Positions 26,368 through 34,246 of a stretch of 64,000 bases of DNA are shown here, in pieces. The stretch comes from Planctomycetota bacterium (lineage in GTDB: Bacteria > Planctomycetota > UBA11346), in the NCBI GenBank assembly GCA_016745075.1, contig JADGDD010000004.1, positions 248,001 to 312,000 on the forward strand. Reading direction: 5' to 3'. The position numbers were made by a program, and so were the translations under genes. Within the stretch, counting starts at the first letter, position 1. Every line of letters begins with the position of its first letter. The notes beneath the pieces were generated by a model. It saw only the letters and a list, made by a program, of their open reading frames with translations, had not been told where the DNA came from and did not search any database.

Positions 26368-27797
26368 TCCCACAAGAGTCCCCGCTCCAGATGGAGCAAC
26401 GACAACTACGCTACAAAGGTCTCATTAGAACTGTGCTTATTATCTGCCTCCTTACGGGAGGCATTTATGCGTTAAGCCTTGTTGTTATTCCTAATTCTGT
26501 TTCCTCTAGTGGTGAAATCCTCTCTGAATCGGTCGTAACCCTTCGTGCACCCGTACAAGGCGAACTACAACTTCAATCTGAAGACATTACCAGAGGCGCA
26601 CAATTGCACCAAGGTACTCTCTTTGCTTTTATTAAAAACAAACAAAACACTCTTGCCCGCGACACCTATCTACGAGACCTCAAAACACACGAAGAGTATG
26701 CTCTCAGCCAATACCAACGCACTCGCCACATGTTAGAATCATTAACACGGTGGATTGGACAATACAAAGAAACAAGCACCACCACCAGCAAGCAAATTTC
26801 GACAGAACTTGCTATCGCAGAACTAGAACTCACTACCATTACTGATGGAACATCGGCTGCTCAAGCCGCTATTGAGCAAGCTCGTGATGACCAAGCCTTA
26901 ATAGACGAACGCACCTTAAAACTCACAAATGATTATAACGATACTCTCCTCCTTTCCGATAAAAAAGTTATTGCAGAACAACGATTAAAAGAAGCCAAAA
27001 CAGCCCTCGAGCTTGCCCGTATAGAACAAGGCAAAACAAAAATGAAATTAGTTGAGCTCGATTCGCTCTTAGATCAACGCAGCAGCGCCTTAGCCATTCA
27101 ACGACGCAAAGTCACGCTCAAACAGATGGACCTCCAACGGGCCCAAGAAGATGAAGCCCGAGCAAAAAACATGAGTGTTTTACTCAAAGGACTGTATCTT
27201 GATCAGCTTGGCCAAGGAGACAATCTGACTGAGCATCTTCGTGAGATCCTTAAGGTCGTATTACGCCTCTCTTCTCTTGATTTCCACCATGGAGAAACCG
27301 ATCAATTTGGTGCCTTACTGAGTGAACACAGCGCCTTATGTATAGAATCCTTAAACTCTTTGCAGCTAATTCATAATAATATTGAGCAAGCTGAAGAGCT
27401 TATTGAACAAGGTCGTGTCACGATTCCACGTGACGCACGTCTACTCTCTACCGCTGGTGAAGTTGGCTCCCACGTACTTGCTGGCGATATTATTGCCCGC
27501 CTCATTCCGCAAAATGCGCGTATTCAATTTTCTGCGCTCATTCCTGAAGAACATTTTCACGATGTCATGGAAAAGACTCTCTCTATTACCGTCCGTTTTC
27601 AATCTGGCCTCAAATTAGAAGGTAACGTCGAAACGATGGTTCGCGCGCCACAAGTTAAAAATGTACGTGAAGGCCTTGAAAGTACCCAATATGTAGACAT
27701 TCGTTTTGGTTTACTTGTTACCGATGAATTGCCACTTGGAATGTCCGGTATCGCCACCTTCCATTTTTCCGAACCAAGCAACTTTTTTGCTTATTAA
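26364..27797 (+). CDS. Second HlyD-like membrane-fusion protein
   Basis: 477 residues from a TTG at 26364. This start has GGAGG 6 bases upstream and overlaps the previous stop (TTGA), so translation is coupled; an ATG at 26391 is the alternative. One membrane segment at about 20-42 (LIRTVLIICLLTGGIYAL) follows a short cytoplasmic tail. The periplasmic part has a lipoyl half (SVVTLRAPVQGELQL), a long coiled coil (about 105-345) and a C-terminal lipoyl/beta-barrel part (GSHVLAGDIIARLIP). It differs from the first adaptor by lacking the large cytoplasmic N-terminus. Two distinct adaptors plus a synthase suggest a trans-envelope assembly. Confidence 0.85.
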   Translation: MIPQESPLQMEQRQLRYKGLIRTVLIICLLTGGIYALSLVVIPNSVSSSGEILSESVVTLRAPVQGELQLQSEDITRGAQLHQGTLFAFIKNKQNTLARDTYLRDLKTHEEYALSQYQRTRHMLESLTRWIGQYKETSTTTSKQISTELAIAELELTTITDGTSAAQAAIEQARDDQALIDERTLKLTNDYNDTLLLSDKKVIAEQRLKEAKTALELARIEQGKTKMKLVELDSLLDQRSSALAIQRRKVTLKQMDLQRAQEDEARAKNMSVLLKGLYLDQLGQGDNLTEHLREILKVVLRLSSLDFHHGETDQFGALLSEHSALCIESLNSLQLIHNNIEQAEELIEQGRVTIPRDARLLSTAGEVGSHVLAGDIIARLIPQNARIQFSALIPEEHFHDVMEKTLSITVRFQSGLKLEGNVETMVRAPQVKNVREGLESTQYVDIRFGLLVTDELPLGMSGIATFHFSEPSNFFAY

Positions 27798-27819
27798 CGG
27801 ACAAGGTTAGGCACCTACT

Positions 27820-29559
27820 GTGGCGACAAAAATACGATCAGAACGTTATAATAAACTCGCCCATTGGAAGCGCACACGCTTTATCTCATTACGGGTGACC
27901 ATACTCCTGCTCTGGTCTTTTGCCCTCACCGGTTTTTTTACTTGGATATTTTATGTTTGCCTTGTTGCCGATGGTAAAATTACCGGCCTCGACCTTCTCT
28001 CACTTTTCATTTATATTCTACTCGTTTGGAAAAATGCTTACGATCTCACCTTAATGGTGTTAGGTTTCATCGTTTGGCAGCGCTCTTATGGCCCCTGTGC
28101 CCCACTCCCGCGTATTAAACCGCTACTCGATGATATTCCGCAGGGGCAAAAAAAAATGGCCATTCTGCTGTTTGTTCGCCATGAAGACCAAGAAGTTTAT
28201 GAACACAGCTTAGAAAGTATTGTCAGCTCGTTAGTCGAAGCAGAGCTCGATCATAACCAAGCTGATGTTTATCTGCTCAGCGATTCTGATAAAGCCGAAT
28301 CTATTGTTGAAGAAAATGAAGTTCAATGGCGTTGGCGACAAAAACTAGGGCATTATGGTATTGAAGTATTTCATCGTGTACGCGAAGAAAAATACGCGGC
28401 AAAATATGGAAACTTTACTGAATTTATTGAGCGCTGGGGTGCCCAATATGAATATGTTATTCCACTCGATGCCGATGGCGCGATAGCTGGACATACGGTA
28501 CAAAGTATGTTGGCAATTATGGACCAACATCCAGACATTGGCCTCATGCAAACCGTTCCTCACATTCGTAATCCTGAAACACTCTTTGGCACCCTACATG
28601 CCTATGCGGGTAATTCCTATGGTGTACTGAGTGCCTTTGGCTATGCTTGGATTAACCCAGACCATGGTTTTTATTGGGGCCACAATTGTATTATCCGCAC
28701 CATTGCCGTTCGTGAAGTAAAGCTCCCTCATCAATTAGAAGGCCATCTCCCCAATAAAGGTAAGATGACTTCTCATGACCTTGTTGAAGGAGCCATGCTC
28801 AGCTCCCTTGGCTGGCGCTGTATGCTCTGTGCTGGTTACGGCTCCGATGCCTTTGAATCAGCCCCAATTGGCCCCATAGAAACCCTTCAACGCGATGCCC
28901 GTTGGTGTGGTGGTGATATTTTTAATGGCGTGGTTTTTGCACCAATGGATGGCCTACTTCTTGAAGCACGAATGATTTTAATCACGTCTTTCTATTCCTA
29001 CGCTGCTAACTTTATCTTACTAGTATGGACCGTCTTAACCTTGTGGATGTTTGCGACCCGTAAAGACTTCCTCAGCACATATCTTGAATTAGAGAACGGC
29101 TCCTTTATTTCCTATATCTCATCCGAACCATGGATCATGATGAGCTTTATGATCACCTTCATTATGCTGCCCAAATTACTGGGCCTCTACATGCATATAC
29201 ACGAACATAAGCCCCACGCCTTCCGCCTCTTCTTTGGCGACTTACTTATGGGCATTCTGGTATCTCCCGCCATGGCTTTCCGCCTTGGCATTATCTTCTG
29301 CCGCGCTTGGTTTGGAGCCAAACCATGGGGCAGCTCAAGTCGTGACCCAGATGAAGCCGTACCGTTCTCTGAAGTCATGAAGGCAACTGCCTCTACATTT
29401 TTAATTGGTGCCATTGGCTTGGGCCTCATTTTTTTTATCGATCACCGGTTCATATGGATTACCATTTTATTGTTTCTGAGCCTTTTCCTTTCTCCCGTTG
29501 CTTTTTATATTTTACGGCTCCCCAATAAGCAATGGAAGAAACTCAAACAATACTGGTAA
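27820..29559 (+). CDS. Membrane GT2 glycosyltransferase, OpgH/MdoH-like glucan synthase
   Basis: 579 residues from a GTG at 27820. Two membrane segments (about 25-50 and 55-85) precede the GT-A domain (about 110-390). Catalytic motifs are LDADG (near 217), YWGHNCIIRT, SHDLVEGAM (near 317, the general-base position) and QRDARWCGGD (near 358, the (Q/R)xxRW motif of processive synthases). Several C-terminal membrane segments follow. The blocks match OpgH, which makes osmoregulated periplasmic beta-glucans, more closely than BcsA or Alg8. No opgG partner is near; two HlyD-like adaptors and a LamG lipoprotein precede it instead. The polymer could be a beta-glucan or another hexose polymer. It is probably fed by a UDP-sugar at the cytoplasmic face. 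Confidence 0.88.
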   Translation: MATKIRSERYNKLAHWKRTRFISLRVTILLLWSFALTGFFTWIFYVCLVADGKITGLDLLSLFIYILLVWKNAYDLTLMVLGFIVWQRSYGPCAPLPRIKPLLDDIPQGQKKMAILLFVRHEDQEVYEHSLESIVSSLVEAELDHNQADVYLLSDSDKAESIVEENEVQWRWRQKLGHYGIEVFHRVREEKYAAKYGNFTEFIERWGAQYEYVIPLDADGAIAGHTVQSMLAIMDQHPDIGLMQTVPHIRNPETLFGTLHAYAGNSYGVLSAFGYAWINPDHGFYWGHNCIIRTIAVREVKLPHQLEGHLPNKGKMTSHDLVEGAMLSSLGWRCMLCAGYGSDAFESAPIGPIETLQRDARWCGGDIFNGVVFAPMDGLLLEARMILITSFYSYAANFILLVWTVLTLWMFATRKDFLSTYLELENGSFISYISSEPWIMMSFMITFIMLPKLLGLYMHIHEHKPHAFRLFFGDLLMGILVSPAMAFRLGIIFCRAWFGAKPWGSSSRDPDEAVPFSEVMKATASTFLIGAIGLGLIFFIDHRFIWITILLFLSLFLSPVAFYILRLPNKQWKKLKQYW

Positions 29560-29605
29560 ACAGCTTCCTGCTTGCCTCAGTCTCTGATGATGCAGGCTAG
29601 ACCGC

Positions 29606-30511
29606 ATGGTAGAACCAAGCCCTTTTGACCGGATGCTCCAACACGCAGTGGAACAGGCCCAGCATAACCCTCACGCCGCTTTCAATGCGTTAAAAGCTCT
29701 TTATGGTAAAACAACTGAAGCTGAAGATGTGCTTAAGATCTGCGCCTATATCACCAATATCGGCGCAAGTTTACTCGATCGCATTGACGACACCCTCGAC
29801 ATGCTCGCTGAAATGGCAGACCACCCAGCCCTAAGCGAAGGTGATGACACTTGGCGTAGTATTAAACGCGCACAGTGCGTACTGCATACCGTCACTGATA
29901 ACCCAAAAGAAGCTGATGCCTGCCGTGCATTAGGTGTAACCGATGCATCTGAACAATGCCGTGTTGCCGTGATGACCGCACAAACATTTACGGCCCGCAA
30001 ACAAACGGGACAAGCTATTCCATTTCTCAAACAAAGTGCCGCTCTGTGCCAAGAACTTGCCTCATCTGATCCAGTCGTTGCTCAAGTGTCACAAGTCAGT
30101 ATGAATATCTCTCAGCTTGCCGCTCAACAACTCCACAAATCCAAAGAATTATTCTTGGCTTCTGCAACCGCCGTTCGTCATTCACTTGGCAATGGCGATA
30201 CTTGGCAACAACAACATCTTGGGTTATGTCATCTTGCAAAAGCACACATTGCCTGTGGCCAACCAAGCGAAGCGCTCGCACTTGTCCAATCTATGATGAA
30301 ACTGGAAGCAACCAACAACACTGGGCCACTCCAAGCTTTTCATAGTGCAAGCTTTGCCTGCCAAGCACAACGCATCCGTGGCCAGAAAAAAGTAGCTGAA
30401 CAAGCCTATAAAGCCTGTGCAAACCTCCTTAAAAGAATCCAAGAGCATGATGACATTAGCGATGCTGAAAAGGCTTTCGTTACAAAAATCTATGAAGACT
30501 TGAGTAACTAA
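29606..30511 (+). CDS. Helical-repeat (TPR-like) protein of unknown function
   Basis: 301 residues, soluble and almost all helical, with repeated Ala-rich helix pairs such as HAAFNALKALYGK, LGLCHLAKAHIACGQPSEALAL and AFHSASFACQAQRIRGQKKVAEQAYKA (in part), spaced like tetratricopeptide repeats. No signal peptide or membrane segment. It begins 46 bases after the glycosyltransferase and ends one base before tyrA. TPR proteins often scaffold polysaccharide synthase complexes (AlgK, BcsC), but those are exported; this one looks cytoplasmic, so a role in the glycan module is only positional inference. Confidence 0.6.
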   Translation: MVEPSPFDRMLQHAVEQAQHNPHAAFNALKALYGKTTEAEDVLKICAYITNIGASLLDRIDDTLDMLAEMADHPALSEGDDTWRSIKRAQCVLHTVTDNPKEADACRALGVTDASEQCRVAVMTAQTFTARKQTGQAIPFLKQSAALCQELASSDPVVAQVSQVSMNISQLAAQQLHKSKELFLASATAVRHSLGNGDTWQQQHLGLCHLAKAHIACGQPSEALALVQSMMKLEATNNTGPLQAFHSASFACQAQRIRGQKKVAEQAYKACANLLKRIQEHDDISDAEKAFVTKIYEDLSN

Positions 30512-30512
30512 T

Positions 30513-31382
30513 ATGCCTACAGGCAGTTACACCCCTTCATCTTCACCACAACAAGCAGCTCTTGTTTATGGCCTTGGTTTCATGGGCGGCTCATTAGCTG
30601 CGGCCTTAGTTCAAGCAGGATGGACCGTGTATCTCCATCATCGCCGCCCTGAAGTCATGGAAAAGGCAGAAGCACTCGGGTATGGTACCGCTGTTGATGA
30701 CCCTTTAGCTGTTATGCCCAAATGCAAGATTGCCGTGGTCTGTACCCCTGTCAGTGTCATCGCAGACCATATTCGCCTCTTGGCAGCAGCAGAAGGCAAC
30801 ACCGTTATTACCGACATTGGCAGCACTAAATCAGGTATTTGTAATGCGTTGTATGATTTAAGTGAAATCGGTCGTTTCATCGGTTCCCATCCGATGGCTG
30901 GAAGCCACTTACAAGGGCTTGAACACGCTGATCCGCAGCTATACAAAGGCTGCCGCACCGCCATTACCCCTCATTCAAAATGTACTGGAGCAGCCATTGC
31001 TGCCGTGCAAGCTTTTTGGACGAGTATTGGCGCAACCTGTCATCGGTATAGCCCTGAAGACCATGATCTAGCAGTCGGTGAAATATCTCACTTACCACAC
31101 ATACTCTCCAGTGCCTGCGCCGCTGCTCTAAGCCCTCGTGGGCTGGCCTTAGCCGCTACTGGCTTCCGCGATACCTCACGCATTGCCGCTGGATCTGTGG
31201 ATCTATGGACCGAGATACTACTGCAAAATAACGACGCCGTTTCTCACCAACTGGAACATAGCATTGCCCACCTGCAAGACCTCCTAAAAGCCCTGCAAAC
31301 TGCTGATTCAAGCGAGATCGAAACTTGGCTGCAAATAGGACGTGACAAACGCCTAGCTTTTGAACGTGGTAATTTTGAATAG
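30513..31382 (+). CDS. tyrA: Prephenate dehydrogenase TyrA
   Basis: 289 residues. It oxidatively decarboxylates prephenate to 4-hydroxyphenylpyruvate for tyrosine synthesis (arogenate use is possible). The N-terminal Rossmann fold has YGLGFMGGSLA as its NAD(P) loop. GSHPMAGS, EDHDLAVGEISHLPH and GFRDTSRIAAG are the conserved active-site blocks. No chorismate mutase or ACT domain is attached. It starts one base after the TPR-like gene's stop and may be on the same transcript as the glycan module, although the function is unrelated. Confidence 0.93.
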   Translation: MPTGSYTPSSSPQQAALVYGLGFMGGSLAAALVQAGWTVYLHHRRPEVMEKAEALGYGTAVDDPLAVMPKCKIAVVCTPVSVIADHIRLLAAAEGNTVITDIGSTKSGICNALYDLSEIGRFIGSHPMAGSHLQGLEHADPQLYKGCRTAITPHSKCTGAAIAAVQAFWTSIGATCHRYSPEDHDLAVGEISHLPHILSSACAAALSPRGLALAATGFRDTSRIAAGSVDLWTEILLQNNDAVSHQLEHSIAHLQDLLKALQTADSSEIETWLQIGRDKRLAFERGNFE

Positions 31383-31502
31383 CCAGTAACAAACACGCAA
31401 AACGGCCATTATCTTTACGCTTAATGCCCTGATACATCACCGCCTGAAGAACCTGCTGGTTCTCCCCCGATTGGCAAATCCTCCAATAAATAAAAGTAAG
31501 AT

Positions 31503-31531
31503 TTGCGCTCAAATACTTTTTGGTGTATGAT
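31503..31531 (+). promoter_or_regulatory. Sigma-70-like promoter of the chemosensory operon
   Basis: TTGCGC (31503-31508), a 17-base spacer and TATGAT (31526-31531), with an AGGAG ribosome site further down before the ATG at 31561. Position, spacing and hexamers are all good. The 120 bases upstream hold a small hairpin (AGAACC-TGCT-GGTTCT) and no gene. Confidence 0.65.
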
Positions 31532-31560
31532 AGAACATTCCCCGATTAGGAGCAGTATGC

Positions 31561-32049
31561 ATGGGCACAATTTTACTTATTGATGACGAACCAATCCATT
31601 TAGATGTACTTAAAAAAGTACTCGAAAAAGCTGGGTTTTCTGTTCTCACCACAAGAACAGGCGGACTCAGTGATGGCGGCAAAGACCCAGATTCAGCACT
31701 TGCCATTATCCAAAAAACACCAATCGCCGTTGCCATTGTTGATCTCATGCTCGGTGATGAAGACGGCATAGAATTATTTAAACGCATGCATGCGCAACAT
31801 CCGCTTATGCGTGGGATAGCCTGCTCCGCTTATTTAGACTTTAGCGCCATGACTTCTGTTCTAGAAGCAGGGTTCGATGATTGCCTCTCTAAACCCGTCA
31901 ATCACGAATTGCTCGTTGAAAGCTGTGACCAGCTGCTGACACGGCATAACCGCATGCGTTCCCGCCTCTTAGAACTGCACCACATTGATCATGAAGACAA
32001 CAAACGCCACGAGCAAGCACGTGAAAACAATGTGGAGTCGGACTCATGA
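31561..32049 (+). CDS. Single-domain response regulator (CheY-like, with C-terminal tail)
   Basis: 162 residues. A receiver domain spans about 1-130: acidic pair in LLIDDEP, phospho-acceptor Asp in VAIVDLMLGDEDG and the conserved Lys in SKPVN. A short Gly/Asp-rich insertion (TGGLSDGGKDPD) follows the second strand. The tail (130-162) is charged and has no output domain. First gene of the chemosensory operon, with promoter at 31503-31531 and AGGAG before the ATG. Its stop overlaps the next start (ATGA), so it is co-translated with the double-HPt protein, its likely phosphate donor or acceptor. Confidence 0.9.
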   Translation: MGTILLIDDEPIHLDVLKKVLEKAGFSVLTTRTGGLSDGGKDPDSALAIIQKTPIAVAIVDLMLGDEDGIELFKRMHAQHPLMRGIACSAYLDFSAMTSVLEAGFDDCLSKPVNHELLVESCDQLLTRHNRMRSRLLELHHIDHEDNKRHEQARENNVESDS

Positions 32050-33587
32050 GTGATAATGCCGAATTTTTAGATGAATTCCGCGAGGAATCGCTTGAGGGCC
32101 TAGAAGTTATTGAAGAACATATTATGGCAATGGAGTACAATGATACTGAATCCATTGCGGTCGTATTCCGTGCAATGCATACGATTAAAGGCGGCTCCAG
32201 CTTTATGGAGCTGATGGAAATTAATACCGTTGCCCATCAATTAGAAAATTTACTCGATGAAACCCGTTCAGGTGAACGTCCGATTACCCAAGGTTTAATT
32301 GATCTCTTACTTGCTGGAGCTGATGCCCTGCGTGACCTGATTGATTCCCCCGATTGTGGCACGGATTCAGACATCAGCACTATCATGGGGCATATCAATA
32401 ACTTTACTCAGGATAATCCTGCATCTCCAAGCGGTTCCTACACAGCGATAGAGGAACCAAGTACACAATCCGAAGCAAACACATCTCCAGAAGCGGCTCC
32501 ATCTGTTGACCCTGATATTCAATCTGAAGCAGCAACAACGCCTTATGTTGAATCAGCTTCAGCACCGCAACCACATTTACCACCTGCTATAAGCGCCATA
32601 CCTGGCCTCTCAGAAGATAGGCCGCAACCCTTTGGTAATTATTTAATTGAACAAGGCCTTATTTCGGAAGCTCAGATCATTGATGCTTTAGTTGAACAAC
32701 ACAATTTATCTCAGCACCCTTTACGTATTCTTCAACAAGAGGGACTCAGCGACCATGAATGCTTACAGGTTTCTGAATATATGCTCCACAGCGATCTGCA
32801 CCCTTTTCATATTGCTGGCCAACTTGGATTTACTGTTTCAACTCCAAAAGAACTTTTTCACAAACAACATTCAACACGTCCACCTTTGGGACGCATGCTT
32901 ACAGAACTAGGCCTTGCCAGTAGTTCTGTAATTCGTCAGTGGTTGCAATGCTATTACGATAATCTGGCAGGTATAGAAACAACACCACTCCCAGCCACTG
33001 AAACAACTGCTGGACCAACAGACTCTGCACCAATAGCCCAAGAAGAGTCCGTACAAGAAACAATCGAAGACACAGACAATCTCTGCCCTGTCTCACTTCC
33101 TGAAATAGCTGAAATTACGAACGAAAAAGAAATACTCGAAGAATTTGCAAATTCTTTTAATCATGACATTCGCACCGAATTTGAAAATGCTTTTATGGAG
33201 TTAGAACAACTGGATCCAGAACCTCTTCATGAACAAGTTCAGAAGATATACCGTGACCTCCATTCTTTAAAGGGGTCATTTGGATTCATTCATGCTAACG
33301 TTGCGGCGTTCCTTTTACACACAATGGAAGAATGTTTTTCATTACTGCGTGATAATGTCGGATCGCTCGATAAAAACAACATCAGCATTATTACCGAAGC
33401 ACAATTAGATGCCCTTGATCATGCATGGAACATTCGATCATTTATTCTGTCTGATCATTCTGAAGAGCCTTATCTTATTGATCATCAAACTGAACTCTGT
33501 GCCTGCATTCAAACCTTAACGTCTGCAATGGATGCACTCCCAACCACATCATCTACTTCAACTTCTGCTATAGAGGACCTTTTCTAA
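32046..33587 (+). CDS. Double histidine-phosphotransfer (HPt) protein with central MshEN-like repeats
   Basis: 513 residues with no kinase or catalytic domain. HPt domain 1 (about 5-120) has MHTIKGGSS with His45; HPt domain 2 (about 360-470) has LHSLKGSFGF with His406. Both match the CheA P1-type H-x-x-K-G signature. An acidic Ser/Pro-rich linker leads to a central region (about 193-305) with two copies of an LGxxLxxxGLxxxxxI pattern: FGNYLIEQGLISEAQI and LGRMLTELGLASSSVI. This resembles MshEN/T2SSE-N modules, some of which bind c-di-GMP; the key residues cannot be confirmed by eye. It overlaps the preceding REC gene by 4 bases and the following REC gene by 1, suggesting a REC-HPt-HPt-REC relay fed by CheA. 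Confidence 0.85.
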   Translation: MSDNAEFLDEFREESLEGLEVIEEHIMAMEYNDTESIAVVFRAMHTIKGGSSFMELMEINTVAHQLENLLDETRSGERPITQGLIDLLLAGADALRDLIDSPDCGTDSDISTIMGHINNFTQDNPASPSGSYTAIEEPSTQSEANTSPEAAPSVDPDIQSEAATTPYVESASAPQPHLPPAISAIPGLSEDRPQPFGNYLIEQGLISEAQIIDALVEQHNLSQHPLRILQQEGLSDHECLQVSEYMLHSDLHPFHIAGQLGFTVSTPKELFHKQHSTRPPLGRMLTELGLASSSVIRQWLQCYYDNLAGIETTPLPATETTAGPTDSAPIAQEESVQETIEDTDNLCPVSLPEIAEITNEKEILEEFANSFNHDIRTEFENAFMELEQLDPEPLHEQVQKIYRDLHSLKGSFGFIHANVAAFLLHTMEECFSLLRDNVGSLDKNNISIITEAQLDALDHAWNIRSFILSDHSEEPYLIDHQTELCACIQTLTSAMDALPTTSSTSTSAIEDLF

Positions 33588-34174
33588 TGACTGTTATTCG
33601 CGTAGTTATTACTGATGACCAGCCCTTACATCGCAACGTTCTTAAATCGTCACTCGCCGCACTCACTCGTGATGGTTCGCCTTTCCAATGGGATATCGTC
33701 ACTGAATTTCAAAGTGGTCAAGAATTGGTGGACCACGTACAAAATCTTTCCTGCGACTTATTTACCTTAGATATCCGTATGCCGACACTTGATGGGCTAA
33801 GCACTCTCCATGTTTTGCGTAGCCGCTTTGGTATCACCACTCCTATCTGCATGGTCTCATCAGAAAACCCCGATAATATTGATCGGTTTCTAGAGCAACG
33901 GGCACCAGATAGTGTGCGTAATATGAGCGTGGATGAAAAATATGGTCACTTGAAAAAAGTAGAAGACCGACTCACCCAAGGAATCGTCGAAGAAGGTAAA
34001 ATAAATACTTTGCTTGAAGCATGTGAAAAACTTGCCGTCAACCCTATTACTTATGCAGAAAAACTGGGAGCAAATGGCTTCTTATTAAAACCATATAAAC
34101 CGGACCAAATTAGTAACGTTATCATAGAAGTGGTTAATGGTAAAACCTATACTGCATCTCACTGTATATCTTAG
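33587..34174 (+). CDS. Response regulator receiver protein with a ~55-residue insertion
   Basis: 195 residues. The receiver core is complete: VVITDDQPLH at the start, phospho-acceptor Asp in FTLDIRMPTLDG, Ser/Thr position in MVSSE and the conserved Lys in LKPYKP. Between the fourth and fifth strands lies an extra helical stretch of about 55 residues (starting NPDNIDRFLEQRAP, ending ACEKLAVNPITYAEKL). That face (alpha4-beta5) usually contacts output partners, so the insertion may create a new one. No output domain. The ATG overlaps the TAA of the double-HPt gene. Confidence 0.85.
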   Translation: MTVIRVVITDDQPLHRNVLKSSLAALTRDGSPFQWDIVTEFQSGQELVDHVQNLSCDLFTLDIRMPTLDGLSTLHVLRSRFGITTPICMVSSENPDNIDRFLEQRAPDSVRNMSVDEKYGHLKKVEDRLTQGIVEEGKINTLLEACEKLAVNPITYAEKLGANGFLLKPYKPDQISNVIIEVVNGKTYTASHCIS

Positions 34175-34246
34175 TTTCGTTCATTAAAACAAATAAACAG
34201 TATGCAGACACACCTTCAAGCAGCGTATAAATAAGGATACATATCA

